A stretch of DNA of 64,000 bases from Fictibacillus solisalsi (GCF_900103485.1 NZ_FNHW01000001.1:3059057-3123056), one strand, 5' to 3'. Shown: positions 1 through 11,507, counted from the first letter of the stretch. Notes: a model not told the origin generated them from the sequence alone. Translations and numbers: made by a program.

Positions 1-308
1 GCCACGGTAACCGGCAGCAACATCCAGCGAAGCACCATGCCGAACTGCAAAATAATGTGTACGTTCAGCAGCAATGCCAGAATCCAAAGCGCCAATGCCC
101 AGCCAATGATCAAACCGGCCTTCAGGTTTCCCCTGAAATGTGACCAGTAGCGGCTGACCAGGGGAAACCCCTTTTGAAGCCTCCAGTCCCGGATCACACC
201 GAACATCGCAGCCGTTGCCGGAAAAATCGTGATGATGGGCAGTGAACAAATCAACCACACCGCATTTAACAAAAACAGCCGAGTCATGCCACCTAAGCCA
301 GGTTTCAT
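1..308 (-). CDS. DUF624 (YesL-like) membrane protein, 3' end cut by window edge
   Basis: About 102 residues are visible, starting MKPGLGGMTRLFLLNAVWL. The start has a clear GGAGGAG site a few bases upstream. Two hydrophobic segments (about residues 10-35 and 65-95) and the internal IFPATAAMFGVIRDW stretch are typical of DUF624/YesL proteins, small membrane proteins usually encoded beside carbohydrate ABC importers and with no proven biochemical role. It begins 22 bases after araQ on the same strand, so it is probably the last or a late gene of the arabinose operon. A second DUF624 gene lies at 50873-51508, also beside an ABC importer. Confidence 0.8.
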   Translation of the reverse strand, partial: MKPGLGGMTRLFLLNAVWLICSLPIITIFPATAAMFGVIRDWRLQKGFPLVSRYWSHFRGNLKAGLIIGWALALWILALLLNVHIILQFGMVLRWMLLPVTV

Positions 309-330
309 TCCCGTCTCTCCTCCTCTTCTT

Positions 331-1173
331 TTATCCCTTGATTCCCCCGGATGTTAAGCCGGAGATAAAGTACTTTTGGAAGAACAAAAAGATGATGATG
401 ATCGGTATGACCGCCAGGACCGCTCCGGAAATAAGCAAGTCATAATTATTGCCGTACGGGCTCAAGAGTGAAGCAAAGCCGATGGGCAATGTAAACATCT
501 CTTTGGAACGAAGCACAATGAGCGGCCAGAGAAAGTTGTTCCAGCTTCCCATTGCCTGCAAAATGGCCATGGCCCCAAATGCCGGCTTCATGAGCGGCAT
601 CATAATCCTGAGGAAAATGCCAAACTCCGTACAGCCGTCCACCCGGGCGGATTCCAAAAGAGCCTTTGGAAGGCCAAGCGCATATTGGCGGAAAAAGAAC
701 ACCGCAACAGGTGCCACAATAAAGGGCAGAATCACCCCCGTGTAGGAATCAACTATCTTAAGCGCTACCGTCATCTTGAAAAGCGGCAGCATCATAATTT
801 CAAGAGGCACCATCATAATAAAAAGAACAAGAAGAAAAAGAACATTTTTTCCTTTAAACGAATACACTGCCAGCCCGTATCCGACCATCGATGAGAAAAA
901 CAGTGTGAGGGCCGTTGAGATTACAAGAAGCAGCAGACTGTTTTTAAACCACTCGAAATAAATGCTTCCCCCCTGAAACAGATAGGCGTAATTCTTAAAG
1001 CTCATGACGTGAACATCCAGTTTCATATTCAATCCAAATCTCAGCAGTTCTGTGGATGGTTTGAGTGAAGCAAGAACAAGACAGAAAAGCGGAAATAGCG
1101 TAACGAGGCACAAAAGGATAAAAAGCATGTTGACCGATACTTTTGAAATGGCTGTGTTTTGTTTTTTGTTCAT
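331..1173 (-). CDS. araQ: Arabinose-oligomer ABC transporter permease AraQ
   Basis: 280-residue inner-membrane permease of the CUT1 carbohydrate ABC family. About six hydrophobic helices are visible. The cytoplasmic EAA loop that contacts the ATPase reads ESARVDGCTEFGIFLRIMMP (about residues 175-194). The C terminus FISGLTSGGIKG is characteristic of this permease class. GGAGG lies nine bases before the ATG, and the gene starts immediately after araP. In B. subtilis AraNPQ imports arabinose oligomers using the shared ATPase MsmX. No ATPase is encoded in the window, which fits that arrangement. The assignment rests on family plus position in the ara operon. Confidence 0.9.
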   Translation of the reverse strand: MNKKQNTAISKVSVNMLFILLCLVTLFPLFCLVLASLKPSTELLRFGLNMKLDVHVMSFKNYAYLFQGGSIYFEWFKNSLLLLVISTALTLFFSSMVGYGLAVYSFKGKNVLFLLVLFIMMVPLEIMMLPLFKMTVALKIVDSYTGVILPFIVAPVAVFFFRQYALGLPKALLESARVDGCTEFGIFLRIMMPLMKPAFGAMAILQAMGSWNNFLWPLIVLRSKEMFTLPIGFASLLSPYGNNYDLLISGAVLAVIPIIIIFLFFQKYFISGLTSGGIKG

Positions 1174-1174
1174 C

Positions 1175-2119
1175 TCAATGTTCCTCCTTAAATGAACCGG
1201 AGAGCTTGAGCGAGATAACGCTTACAATCAGGATGATCATAAGTAAAACGATACCAATGGCGGCGCCTAGTCCCATATTGTTGTAGGCCAATCCTTGCTG
1301 GTAAATATAGCCCACCAGCGTTAATCCAATATCGCCAGGGGAGTAGTTTTGCCAGAATACATAGCTTTCCTCAAACATCCGGAAGCCGCCGACAATGCTG
1401 ATGGTCAGCACATAAACAGTAACAGGCTTCAGGCTCGGCAGCGTGATGTGAAAAAACTTCTGGAACGTGGATGCACCGTCGATATCCGCTGCTTCATACA
1501 AATCGTTCGAAATGTTTTGCAAGCCGGCCAGGAAATAGAGCATGTTTACACCCAGCCACCGCCATGAAGCAAGCAGCACCATGACGAACATCCCGGTACC
1601 CTCACTCGACAGCCAAAGCTCCGGCTTCAATCCGAGCTTGATAAGAAAGGAGTTCATAAATGCGGAGCTCATATCGCCAAAGATCAGGCGGAAAACAATC
1701 CCCGCAATGATGGTTGACGTGAGGACAGGAATAAAAAGTGCCGATTTAAAAATGTTCTTAAACCTCGTCATCCTGGAGTTTAATAAAACGGCCAGTACTA
1801 AAGGAATCGGAATTAATACCACAAGAGTCCAAAATGTGTATTGAACCGTGTTCAGCAACGCGGTATAAAAGGTCTGATTATTTAGCTTCCTGTAATTCTC
1901 CAATCCCACAAAAGTTGTTTCACCAGGGAGGACCTCCTGAAAGCTCATAACAAAGGTCTGAACGAGCGGATATGCAAAAAACACCAGAAAAGAAATAATA
2001 AACGGAGCAACAAACACATAAGGAGCCACTTTTCTCGAATACAGCAAGCCGGAAAGCCAGCTCCTTTTCTTCTCTTCAGAAAGCATCACAGGCTGGGTAT
2101 TGCTATGAACCACCTTCAT
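1175..2119 (-). CDS. araP: Arabinose-oligomer ABC transporter permease AraP
   Basis: 314-residue CUT1 permease. After a short cytoplasmic tail there is a hydrophobic segment, APFIISFLVFFAYPLVQTF, then the usual MalF-like set of membrane helices. The EAA loop is EAADIDGASTFQKFFHITLP. The first possible start is a TTG directly before an ATG. I chose the ATG because GAGGGGG sits seven bases upstream. It lies between araN and araQ, completing the araN-araP-araQ order known from B. subtilis. Confidence 0.9.
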   Translation of the reverse strand: MKVVHSNTQPVMLSEEKKRSWLSGLLYSRKVAPYVFVAPFIISFLVFFAYPLVQTFVMSFQEVLPGETTFVGLENYRKLNNQTFYTALLNTVQYTFWTLVVLIPIPLVLAVLLNSRMTRFKNIFKSALFIPVLTSTIIAGIVFRLIFGDMSSAFMNSFLIKLGLKPELWLSSEGTGMFVMVLLASWRWLGVNMLYFLAGLQNISNDLYEAADIDGASTFQKFFHITLPSLKPVTVYVLTISIVGGFRMFEESYVFWQNYSPGDIGLTLVGYIYQQGLAYNNMGLGAAIGIVLLMIILIVSVISLKLSGSFKEEH

Positions 2120-2158
2120 CAATATCCCCCTCGCTTTGTTTCATCTTTAGAAATCAGG

Positions 2159-3463
2159 TTATTCGAGTTCTTTTGCTGCATCATCAAGCGCTTTCTTTGG
2201 TGTTTCGTTCCTCAGTTTAATCGTCTTGTATAAAATCTGGGTGGCCAGCTTATCCGAAACAGCCGGGAAATCCTCTGTCATATAGAGCGGGTTGATTTCA
2301 TCCTTCAACTCAAGAAGCATATTAAACAGGCTGGTTCCGTTCGTGAAGTAGGCGGTATATTTATTTTCCTTTTGCAGGGCCGGATCATCCCAGACATCCC
2401 ATCTGAGCGGGTCAAATCCGAGCACCGTCCACAGCTTGATGTTGCCTTCCTTGGACACTTTGGTATACTGCAAAAAGTCTTTGGCAAGATCGATATGCTT
2501 AGATGCCTTTGGAATGGCGGTCGCGGTACCGCCCATTCCGGCTGAGCGGTCGCCGCCCTTTGTCCAGGCAGGCATTGGACGAATGGCGATTTTGCCTTTT
2601 AAATCCGGCATATAATCCAGAAAACGCCCCATGTACCAGATTGGCATTAACACAGAACCTGCGCCCCCCTGATTCATGAACCCGTAGTATTCCTCCGCGT
2701 GATGGTTCCCGCCGGGAGTAGGTACAGCGACTTTGTCCGTATACACCATATCCCTAAGAAACTCGAGCGTCTTTACATTGATCTTGTTGTTCAAGATGAG
2801 CTTACCGTTTTTGTCAAAGAAACCCGACTTTTGCTGGACAATCATGGGCAGGAAATTATTCGGATCCTTTGTTTCAATCGTGGTCATTGGCTTTCCTGTT
2901 TTTTTGACCACCTTCTTTCCAGCTTTTACATAATCATCCCATGTTTGTATCCGATCGATATTCACTCCTGCTTTTTGCATGATATCCATGTTGTAGTACA
3001 TGACCGTTGTTCCTACATGGGTATCAATGCCGTATAGTTTTCCGTTCTTGCTGTACATAGTGAGCCGTGATTCGACAAACTTATCACGATCCTTTGCAAC
3101 CAATGAAGTCAGGTCCACAAGCGGAACCTGGTTGCCTTTAACCATCGTGGCAAACCGCTTCTGTTCAATATCCACAATATCCGGCACACCCTGATTTGCA
3201 ATCAGGGAGATCGACAAATTGTCATGCATCTGGCCATAGGGATAGACAACGGAATTTAATTTGATCTTCCGGTCCGGATGCACCTTGTTCCAATTCTTTG
3301 CAGCATCCTGAAATAATGCCTCATGAAGTCCATTGAACGTCCAGTATGTTAAAGTCGTTGTTTTCGACTTGGACGGACCGCTTGCCGTATTCACGCTGCA
3401 CCCGGACAAAAGGGAAATTACGAGCAACACAGCTAAAACACATGAAACCTTCCTCTTCATCAT
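2159..3463 (-). CDS. araN: Arabinose-oligomer binding lipoprotein AraN
   Basis: 434-residue extracellular solute-binding protein of family 1. The N terminus MMKRKVSCVLAVLLVISLL ends in the lipobox LLSGC, so it should be processed at Cys22 and tethered to the outer face of the membrane. The mature part has the typical TLTYWTF start and Trp/Tyr-rich sugar-binding segments such as GSVLMPIWYMGRF. It captures arabinose oligomers for AraPQ. Two ATG codons are adjacent and the GAGGGGG site fits the second slightly better. The identity comes from its place between araM and araP. Confidence 0.9.
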   Translation of the reverse strand: MMKRKVSCVLAVLLVISLLSGCSVNTASGPSKSKTTTLTYWTFNGLHEALFQDAAKNWNKVHPDRKIKLNSVVYPYGQMHDNLSISLIANQGVPDIVDIEQKRFATMVKGNQVPLVDLTSLVAKDRDKFVESRLTMYSKNGKLYGIDTHVGTTVMYYNMDIMQKAGVNIDRIQTWDDYVKAGKKVVKKTGKPMTTIETKDPNNFLPMIVQQKSGFFDKNGKLILNNKINVKTLEFLRDMVYTDKVAVPTPGGNHHAEEYYGFMNQGGAGSVLMPIWYMGRFLDYMPDLKGKIAIRPMPAWTKGGDRSAGMGGTATAIPKASKHIDLAKDFLQYTKVSKEGNIKLWTVLGFDPLRWDVWDDPALQKENKYTAYFTNGTSLFNMLLELKDEINPLYMTEDFPAVSDKLATQILYKTIKLRNETPKKALDDAAKELE

Positions 3464-3488
3464 TAACCCCCTCAGTATTCACTGATTT

Positions 3489-4697
3489 TTACTGCTGTGG
3501 TGTTAATCTGAGCTGGTTTTTCATTTTCAAGCCGGTCCACCGGTCTCTGATGGTATGCGCATGCTGCAATGCTTCTTCCAATAGGTCTTGGGTGATTCCA
3601 AGCTCTTGTATGGTGGAGGGTCCCCCGACCTTTGCCAGCCATTCTTGCATCTGTCTTTCATTGGGCAACTCACCATACGTTTGGGCAATCTCCTTTTTAT
3701 GCTGCTGATATCTTTTGTTTTTTACCGGGTCAGACAGTTCCTGATCATTGTTCATTTCTTCTATTAATCTTTTATATATTGAAGTAAGAAGTGAAGAGGC
3801 CACCCCCACCTTCGCACCATGCAAGAGTTGAGGAGCATCCTTTTTTAGCAAATCCATCTCCCAGTAGTGGGAGAGATGGTGTTCCCCGCCTGAAGCGGGC
3901 CGGGAATGATCCAGAACCAGCATAACAAGGCCGGAGATGATCAGAGATTCCAACAAAACAGTAAGACCTTTTTCACTCCGTGCTGCAATGTCCTCCAAAT
4001 GGGACAAGCAGTTTTCCAATGCCTCCTTTGTAAGAGCTGCTCCTGTCGGGCAGTACGGTTCATCTGCCATCCAGCGGGATACCCTCCAGTCAGCGAGCGA
4101 TGTTATTTTTCCAAGCATGTCGCCAAACCCTGCCGCAGCCAATTCCGATGGTGCCTCTTTTAAAACGTTAATATCGGTAAACAGTGCGATTGGGGCGGTA
4201 CACTGAATGGTTTTCTTTTCTCCCTTCACAATCAGGGGCGCACCCGCTGAGGTGAAACCATCCACGGAAGCTGCGGTTGGAAAAGAAACAAAAGGAATAC
4301 GACGCTGGTGGGAGGCAAAACGGACAATATCATGAAGGGTACCGGATCCGACCGCTACCAGCACATCCGTGTCCTTTGGTGTTTCCAGCAGCGTTTGTAT
4401 CAGTGATTGTTCATCTGCTGCAACGTCCCCATGATCGTTCGGGAAAATCTGGGACAGAGAAACCGAAATCCCGGAGGACTCCAGTGTGTCCCTGACCTTG
4501 TTCCCTGCACTTTTCAGCGTATTTTCATCGCATACAAGTACGGTTTTTCTGAACCTTTGCTCTTTGATAAATACAGCCATTTCCCCGTACACCGTTTCAT
4601 TAGAAATCACGACTTTTTTCATGTTAATTTCATGGTGAACCAAACCGCATGTACAGGACTGAAACGCCGATGTGACAGACTCTATGAATGAACACAT
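3489..4697 (-). CDS. araM: AraM, sn-glycerol-1-phosphate dehydrogenase family
   Basis: 402-residue iron-alcohol-dehydrogenase-superfamily protein. The nucleotide-binding stretch DVLVAVGSGTLHDIVRFAS and the metal-site region SGGEHHLSHYWEMDL are visible. The B. subtilis homologue is a nickel-dependent NAD(P)H glycerol-1-phosphate dehydrogenase that makes the backbone of heptaprenylglyceryl phosphate. Why it sits in the arabinose operon is not explained by that activity. The chosen ATG (fourth codon of the open frame) has GGGGAGG eight bases upstream, and that site overlaps the end region of abfA. No araL phosphatase gene is present here, unlike B. subtilis. Confidence 0.9.
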   Translation of the reverse strand: MCSFIESVTSAFQSCTCGLVHHEINMKKVVISNETVYGEMAVFIKEQRFRKTVLVCDENTLKSAGNKVRDTLESSGISVSLSQIFPNDHGDVAADEQSLIQTLLETPKDTDVLVAVGSGTLHDIVRFASHQRRIPFVSFPTAASVDGFTSAGAPLIVKGEKKTIQCTAPIALFTDINVLKEAPSELAAAGFGDMLGKITSLADWRVSRWMADEPYCPTGAALTKEALENCLSHLEDIAARSEKGLTVLLESLIISGLVMLVLDHSRPASGGEHHLSHYWEMDLLKKDAPQLLHGAKVGVASSLLTSIYKRLIEEMNNDQELSDPVKNKRYQQHKKEIAQTYGELPNERQMQEWLAKVGGPSTIQELGITQDLLEEALQHAHTIRDRWTGLKMKNQLRLTPQQ

Positions 4698-4713
4698 GCC
4701 AGGCACCTCCCCT

Positions 4714-6222
<1,509 letters not shown>

Positions 6223-6240
6223 TCACCACTCCTTGATATT

Positions 6241-7725
6241 TTATCGGTAAAGCAGGTCATTCCAGCGAAGTTCATTTTGGAAAGCATGAAATTTCGTATC
6301 ATTGTTGATCAGTACACATTCGATTCCGCACATTTCTGCAAAATCTCTCATATTCTCCGGCGTTATTACGGTAGAGTAGCACGTATGATGCGCGCCTCCC
6401 GCTATAATCCATTGTTCCGCCGATTCAGCAAGCGAAGGCTGAGGCTTCCATAGCACGCGGGCGACCGGCAGCTGCGGCATGTTCACGACCGGCTGAACCG
6501 CATCCACTTCATTAATGACCAGACGGAAGCGGTGCCCCAAGTCAATGATGGAAGCATTCAGCCCGCGTCCGGCTTTGCCGTCAAACACGAGCCTGGCAGG
6601 ATCCGCTTTTCCTCCTATGGAAAGCGGGTGGACTTCAATTCTTGGCTTTGCGGCTGCAATGCTCGGGCACACCTCAAGCATGTGCGAGCCAAGAACGAGC
6701 TCATTGTTCGGTTCAAAATGATACGTGTAATCTTCCATAAAGGACGTATCCTTGTTGTTGGCCATCATTTTCATCACACGCACAAGGGCCGCTGTTTTCC
6801 AGTCTCCTTCACCGGCAAACCCGTAGCCGTCGCCCATAAGCCGCTGTACCGCAAGTCCAGGCAGCTGAGGAATGCCATGAAGGTCTTCAAAGGTTGTGGT
6901 AAACGCTCTGAATCCGCCGTCTTCCAGGAAAGCTCTCATGCCGAGTTCTATGCGGGCCTGCTCCAAAATCGACGTATGCTTTTCCCCGCCTTTTCTTCCG
7001 TGTTCCGCGATATCATAAAGGGTGCTGTATTCCTCGAAAAGCTGATTGACATCCGGATCACTGACAGCATGAACATATTCCGCCAGCTCTCCCACTCCAT
7101 AGCCACTGATCGACCAGCCAAATTTAATTTGCGCTTCAACCTTGTCGCCTTCGGTCACTGCAACCTCACGCATATTGTCCCCAAAGCGAGCCACCTTCAG
7201 ATGCTTACTTTCTTCAAAAGCAGCCGCCGTTTGCATCCAGCCGGAAAGTTTGGCATGAACCTGCTCGTTCTCCCAATGGCCCACCACAACTTTGCGGGCC
7301 ATGTTCATTCGCGAATGAATAAAGCCATACTCCCTGTCGCCATGCGCCGACTGGTTGGTGTTCATAAAATCCATATCGATGGAGTCCCAAGGGATGTCCC
7401 TGTTGAATTGTGTATGTAAATGCAAAAGGGGTTTTTGCAGGGATTTCAGTCCGGAAATCCACATTTTTGCCGGAGAAAAGGTGTGCATCCATGTCACGAT
7501 GCCTGCACATTTTTTATCCAGATTGGCCTCCAAAAAGAGCCTTTGGATTTCTTGTGGCTGGGTTAGAACTTGTTTGAAGACAATTGAACCCTCCCCATCG
7601 ATATGGTCGTTCAACCCTCTCACCATTATTTTGGAATGCTCCTCCACCTCGCGAATTGTTTCTTCCCCGTAAAGATGCTGGCTTCCGGTTACGAACCAAA
7701 ATTCATACGATGCTGTTCCAATCAT
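6241..7725 (-). CDS. araA: L-arabinose isomerase
   Basis: 494 residues, the usual length of the family. It converts L-arabinose to L-ribulose with a manganese cofactor. Metal-ligand regions are visible as FAGEGDWKTAALVR, the segment around SFMEDYTYHF, VLGSHMLEVCPS and GGAHHTCYS. Near the N terminus, FVTGSQHLYG is the family signature. GGAGGAG precedes the ATG. Its product feeds AraB, two genes upstream on the same transcript. Confidence 0.97.
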   Translation of the reverse strand: MIGTASYEFWFVTGSQHLYGEETIREVEEHSKIMVRGLNDHIDGEGSIVFKQVLTQPQEIQRLFLEANLDKKCAGIVTWMHTFSPAKMWISGLKSLQKPLLHLHTQFNRDIPWDSIDMDFMNTNQSAHGDREYGFIHSRMNMARKVVVGHWENEQVHAKLSGWMQTAAAFEESKHLKVARFGDNMREVAVTEGDKVEAQIKFGWSISGYGVGELAEYVHAVSDPDVNQLFEEYSTLYDIAEHGRKGGEKHTSILEQARIELGMRAFLEDGGFRAFTTTFEDLHGIPQLPGLAVQRLMGDGYGFAGEGDWKTAALVRVMKMMANNKDTSFMEDYTYHFEPNNELVLGSHMLEVCPSIAAAKPRIEVHPLSIGGKADPARLVFDGKAGRGLNASIIDLGHRFRLVINEVDAVQPVVNMPQLPVARVLWKPQPSLAESAEQWIIAGGAHHTCYSTVITPENMRDFAEMCGIECVLINNDTKFHAFQNELRWNDLLYR

Positions 7726-7762
7726 AAGCTCCTCCTCTTTTCACTCATACGGACAAGTTGAT

Positions 7763-8461
7763 CTATTGTTTCTGGCCATAATAAGCATTCACACCGTGCT
7801 TACGCAAATAATGCTTGTCCAAAATGGCTTGGCTGATGGCCGGAATACCAGGATTCAGCTGCATGGTATGAAGCGCCATCTTCGCCACTTCCTCAAGAAC
7901 CACGGCATTATGAACCGCCTGATCCGCATTTGTGCCCCAGCAAAACGGTGCATGGCTGGTGACAAGCACCCCAGGGATAGCAGTTGGTTCAAGTCCCCGC
8001 TGACGGAACGTTTCAATGATTACATTGCCTGTTTCCACTTCATAATCCTGCTGAATTTCCAGGTCAGTCAGTGCTCTCGTACACGGGATCTCCCCGTGAT
8101 AATAGTCGGCATGTGTGGTGCCAAAGGGCGGTATCGCAAGGCCAGCCTGTGCCCAGCTGGTTGCCCATGGTGAGTGGGTATGGACGATGCCGCCGATATC
8201 GTGAAATGCCCGGTACAGCGCCACATGGGTTGGTGTATCAGAAGATGGATTCAAGTTCCCTTCCACCACATCACCATTCAGATCAACCACTACCATATGC
8301 TCTTTTTTCAGCTGATCATAAGGAATACCGCTCGGTTTAATAACAACACGGCCAGTCTCCCGGTCAATACCGCTTACATTTCCCCATGTAAACGTAACAA
8401 GCTGATGCTTTGGCAGCGCAAGATTTGCTTCCAGTACTTCTTCTTTCAACCGCTCAAGCAT
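7763..8461 (-). CDS. araD: L-ribulose-5-phosphate 4-epimerase
   Basis: 232-residue class II aldolase/epimerase-fold protein that converts L-ribulose 5-phosphate to D-xylulose 5-phosphate. The zinc-site motif is [14 protein letters not shown], and the phosphate-binding region includes [11 protein letters not shown] and KPSG. The ATG lies inside the last codons of araB (8-base overlap), which implies translational coupling. GGGGAGG is nine bases upstream. Confidence 0.96.
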   Translation of the reverse strand: MLERLKEEVLEANLALPKHQLVTFTWGNVSGIDRETGRVVIKPSGIPYDQLKKEHMVVVDLNGDVVEGNLNPSSDTPTHVALYRAFHDIGGIVHTHSPWATSWAQAGLAIPPFGTTHADYYHGEIPCTRALTDLEIQQDYEVETGNVIIETFRQRGLEPTAIPGVLVTSHAPFCWGTNADQAVHNAVVLEEVAKMALHTMQLNPGIPAISQAILDKHYLRKHGVNAYYGQKQ

Positions 8462-10136
8462 GGTGCATAACCTCCCCTGCCTGTTTCTTGATTGTTTTCA
8501 GTGTTTTCATCACATTGTTTTCTCCGCGTCCAAAATAGTCATGCAGCCTGGCATATTCATCATACAGCGCGCTGTATACCGCAACGTTTTCCTCTTGAGG
8601 CTGATACACCTGATCCTTGATCCGCGCCATATGTTTGGCCGCTTCCCGGATATCCTCATATCCTCCGTTCTCTTTGCCCGCAGCCACCGCGCCGAACATG
8701 GCACTTCCGAGCGCCGGCGTTTCCGACGAATCGGAAATCCGGATCTCCATGTTAAGCACATCCGCATACACCTGCATCATAAAGGCATTTTTTTGGGCGA
8801 TGCCGCCGCAGGCGTAGAATTCATGAATCGGTACACCGGATTTTCGGAACGTTTCCACAATCATACGGGTGCCATAAGCCGTCGCTTCAATGAGCGCCCG
8901 GTAAATTTCTTCCGCCTTGGTAGCCAATGTTGCGCCGATCAACAGTCCAGTAAGGTCTGCGTCAACCAGCACGGAACGATTGCCGTTCCACCAGTCCAGT
9001 GCCAGCAGACCGCTTTCGCCGGCTTTTAGCTCACCCGCTTTTTCGGTCAGATACTGATGAATTCCCTTACCTGCTTCTTCCGCTTCCTTTTGATAGCTTT
9101 CCGGTACAGCGTTATTAATGAACCATTCAAAATGATCACCTACACACGACTGGCCCGCTTCATAACCGAGATACCCTGGAATGACGCCATCTTCTACGAC
9201 TCCGCACATACCTGGCACAATCTCCTCTTTTTCACCAAGCAGGATATGGCAAGTGGACGTTCCCATCACGGCCAGCAGCTTGCCCGGCTCTGTAATGCCG
9301 ACAGCTGGAACGGCGACATGTGCGTCAACATTCGCTATCGCTATGGCCGTTCCTGGATTCAACCCAATCAGCCCTGCCGCTTTTTCTGTCAGTTCTCCCG
9401 CTTTCGAACCAATCGGGACGATTGGCGCACTGAGTTTCTCTTCCACCACGTTTTCGAGTCTTGGATCAAGTGCTTTAAAAAAATCACTTGGCGGATAGCC
9501 TTCCTGCTTATGCCAAATCGCTTTATATCCGGCAGTACAGCTGTTTCGCTGAATCGATCCGGTCAATTGGGAAATCACCCAGTCGGTCGCCTCAAGCATA
9601 TGAGCGGCATCTTCGTACACTTCGGGTGCTTCATTTAAAATCTGCCAAATCTTTGGAATCAGCCATTCCGATGAAATTTTCCCGCCGTATCTCGCCAGGA
9701 AGTCTTCTCCCCGCTGTTCAGCAATTTCGTTTAAGCGGTTCGCCTCCTTCTGGGCCGCATGATGCTTCCATAGCTTTACATAGGCATGCGGATGATCCTG
9801 ATACTCTTCGAGCATGCATAGCGGTGTGCCTTCATGATCAACCGGCAGCATCGTGCAGGCGGTAAAGTCGATGCCAAGCCCGATCACATCATTTGCGGAT
9901 ATCCCTGTTTCATTTAGCACTTGTGGTATGGTGGTTTGGAGCACCTCAAGATAATCCTGCGGATTCTGCAGCGCCCAGTCCTCTTCGAGCTTTTTGCCGT
10001 TCGGCAGCTCGCGGTCCATCACTCCATGTGTATATTCCTTTACTGCAGTTGCAACCTCCCTGCCCGTGGCCACTTCCACTAAAAGCGCCCTTCCTGATTG
10101 CGTCCCAAAGTCTACGCCGATCGAGTACTTACCCAT
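8454..10136 (-). CDS. araB: L-ribulokinase, FGGY family
   Basis: 560-residue sugar kinase that phosphorylates L-ribulose at C5. It begins [20 protein letters not shown], the phosphate-1 loop of the FGGY fold, and has the later ATP-site segment [21 protein letters not shown]. It is the first gene after araR, preceded by the operator and promoter region, and so is the first structural gene of the operon. Confidence 0.96.
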   Translation of the reverse strand: MGKYSIGVDFGTQSGRALLVEVATGREVATAVKEYTHGVMDRELPNGKKLEEDWALQNPQDYLEVLQTTIPQVLNETGISANDVIGLGIDFTACTMLPVDHEGTPLCMLEEYQDHPHAYVKLWKHHAAQKEANRLNEIAEQRGEDFLARYGGKISSEWLIPKIWQILNEAPEVYEDAAHMLEATDWVISQLTGSIQRNSCTAGYKAIWHKQEGYPPSDFFKALDPRLENVVEEKLSAPIVPIGSKAGELTEKAAGLIGLNPGTAIAIANVDAHVAVPAVGITEPGKLLAVMGTSTCHILLGEKEEIVPGMCGVVEDGVIPGYLGYEAGQSCVGDHFEWFINNAVPESYQKEAEEAGKGIHQYLTEKAGELKAGESGLLALDWWNGNRSVLVDADLTGLLIGATLATKAEEIYRALIEATAYGTRMIVETFRKSGVPIHEFYACGGIAQKNAFMMQVYADVLNMEIRISDSSETPALGSAMFGAVAAGKENGGYEDIREAAKHMARIKDQVYQPQEENVAVYSALYDEYARLHDYFGRGENNVMKTLKTIKKQAGEVMHHA

Positions 10137-10163
10137 TTCATCACCTTCTTACTTTAAAAATAT

Positions 10164-10181
10164 TTAGTAAGCGCTTACAAA
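10164..10181 (-). promoter_or_regulatory. cre (CcpA) site before araB
   Basis: On the minus strand the element reads TTGTAAGCGCTTACTAA, one mismatch from the cre consensus WTGNAANCGNWNNCAWW, with the strong TAAGCGCTTA core. It lies between the araB start codon and the AraR boxes, downstream of the predicted -10 element. CcpA binding here should give glucose repression as a roadblock. Confidence 0.75.
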
Positions 10182-10188
10182 CGAGGAA

Positions 10189-10204
10189 CAATGTACGTAC
10201 AAGT
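10189..10204. promoter_or_regulatory. AraR operator 1 at araB
   Basis: The core TGTACGTACA at 10192-10201 is a perfect palindrome and matches the B. subtilis AraR consensus ATTTGTACGTACAAAT in its central ten bases. It lies downstream of the predicted promoter on the minus strand. Confidence 0.8.
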
Positions 10205-10212
10205 TAAAACAA

Positions 10213-10228
10213 AAGCGTACGCATTGTG
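10213..10228. promoter_or_regulatory. AraR operator 2 at araB (weaker)
   Basis: Contains GTACGCAT inside the palindrome GCGTACGC. It shares GTACGCAT with the box at 10285-10300. Its centre is about 23 bases from operator 1, close to two helical turns, which would allow side-by-side AraR dimers. Confidence 0.5.
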
Positions 10229-10258
10229 AGATGACAAAGGGGGAAGTCATTAATCACT

Positions 10259-10286
10259 TTTATACATACGCCTCATCGCACAACAA
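10259..10286 (-). promoter_or_regulatory. Predicted araB operon promoter
   Basis: Minus strand: -35 TTGTTG (10281-10286), 16-base spacer, -10 TATAAA (10259-10264). AraR-like boxes lie on both sides, consistent with a repressor-controlled sigma-A promoter. It is predicted by eye, with no transcript data. Confidence 0.5.
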
Positions 10287-10300
10287 CTTGTACGCATCAC
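10285..10300. promoter_or_regulatory. AraR operator 3, overlapping the araB -35 region
   Basis: Reads CTTGTACGCATCAC with the AraR half-site TTGTACG. It overlaps and lies upstream of the predicted -35 hexamer. Confidence 0.5.
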
Positions 10301-10355
10301 TTATTTTTTATTGTAGCACCGTTTCTACAGATTTCAAGGAGAAAATTCAAAAAAT

Positions 10356-11462
10356 TCATGTAATTATTTTTGATGCCAGTCTTTTTGTCGACTCTCTTAC
10401 AATCAGTTGGGGCTCATAAACGATTGAATCGGTCCCATTTTCCAACGATTTTCCTTCAATTTTGGCAATAATCCGTTTTGCTGCATCAATGCCCATCTGC
10501 GTTTTGGGATGGGAGACAGACGTAAGCTTCACTTCAGATGCTGTTGCCAGCTGAGAGTCGTCATATCCCACAATCGAGAGGTCACCAGGTACGCTTAAGT
10601 ACAGGCTGCGGACAATGTTCAGCACACTTAAGGCCACCTCATCGTTATAGCAGATCATTCCGGTCGGGCGGTCTTTCCCTTCAAGTAAGGAACGAATTTC
10701 GGCAATCTTTTCTTCCTTGTTTTCCGTTGTATAGGTCACAATCATGTCCGGGAAAAAGGGAAGATTGTATTTCCGAAAAGCATCAATATAGCCTTTCATC
10801 CGGTTAACACCTTGCAGATCATCACTTTTAAAAATCCCAATGATCTTTTTATGGCCGTATTGAATCAAATGCTCGGTCGCCAAAAAGCCTCCCTTTTCAT
10901 CATCGATTACAAGATGCGGCGGATTGATTTCTTTATAATACTGGTTGATCATCAGGTAAGGTATATGATGCTGCTCCAGGTTCAAATAATAGCTGATGTT
11001 CGGGTTGGCCGAACTGCTCTTTGTCGGCTCAACGATCAAACCATCAATATTTTTGCTGAGCATCGTCTGCAAGCATTGTTTTTCTTTTTCCAAATCATTA
11101 TTGGTGCTCGCCATGATTAACGAATACCCCTGGCTGGAAAGATACTGTTCAATCCCGCGGATAATCGATGGAAAAATATAATCCGACATGTAGGTGGTAA
11201 TAACTCCGATGTTCTTGCTGCTCTCCCGTTTTGTTTGCTGAAGCAGCCGGTTGGAACAAAACGTTCCTGATCCGTGCTCACGGTACAGCCAGCCCTCATG
11301 AACGAGCACGCCGATCGCCTGCCTTACAGTATGGCGGCTCACCCCAAATCGTTTCACCAGCTCATTTTCCGAATAGATCTTTTCTCCCGGTTTCACCTTC
11401 CCTTCCAGGATCCAATCTTTTATCTGATTTTTCACTTGTATGTACTTTGAATTTTCCTTCAC
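10356..11462 (-). CDS. araR: Arabinose repressor AraR, GntR wing-helix plus LacI-type sensor
   Basis: 368 residues. Residues 1-75 form a GntR winged helix-turn-helix (YSENELVKRFGVSRHTVRQAIGVL). Residues about 85-360 form a LacI/GalR-type sugar-binding domain (NIGVITTYMSDYIFPSIIRGIE, later VPGDLSIVGYDDSQLA). This chimeric architecture is specific to AraR. It begins at GTG, and AAAGGATGG lies upstream. In B. subtilis araR is elsewhere, divergent from araE; here it is directly upstream of and co-oriented with araB. An AraR box before it suggests autoregulation. Confidence 0.95.
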   Translation of the reverse strand: MKENSKYIQVKNQIKDWILEGKVKPGEKIYSENELVKRFGVSRHTVRQAIGVLVHEGWLYREHGSGTFCSNRLLQQTKRESSKNIGVITTYMSDYIFPSIIRGIEQYLSSQGYSLIMASTNNDLEKEKQCLQTMLSKNIDGLIVEPTKSSSANPNISYYLNLEQHHIPYLMINQYYKEINPPHLVIDDEKGGFLATEHLIQYGHKKIIGIFKSDDLQGVNRMKGYIDAFRKYNLPFFPDMIVTYTTENKEEKIAEIRSLLEGKDRPTGMICYNDEVALSVLNIVRSLYLSVPGDLSIVGYDDSQLATASEVKLTSVSHPKTQMGIDAAKRIIAKIEGKSLENGTDSIVYEPQLIVRESTKRLASKIIT

Positions 11463-11507
11463 CCTTCATCCATCCTTTATTTCTTTACTTGTATGCTTAA
11501 ATGTTAA

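Noticed and set aside
6532-7419. 295-codon plus-strand open frame
   Set aside because: Antisense to araA, whose reading frame and motifs are certain.
8460-9638. Two plus-strand open frames of 189 and 193 codons
   Set aside because: Antisense to araB; unlike any protein family.
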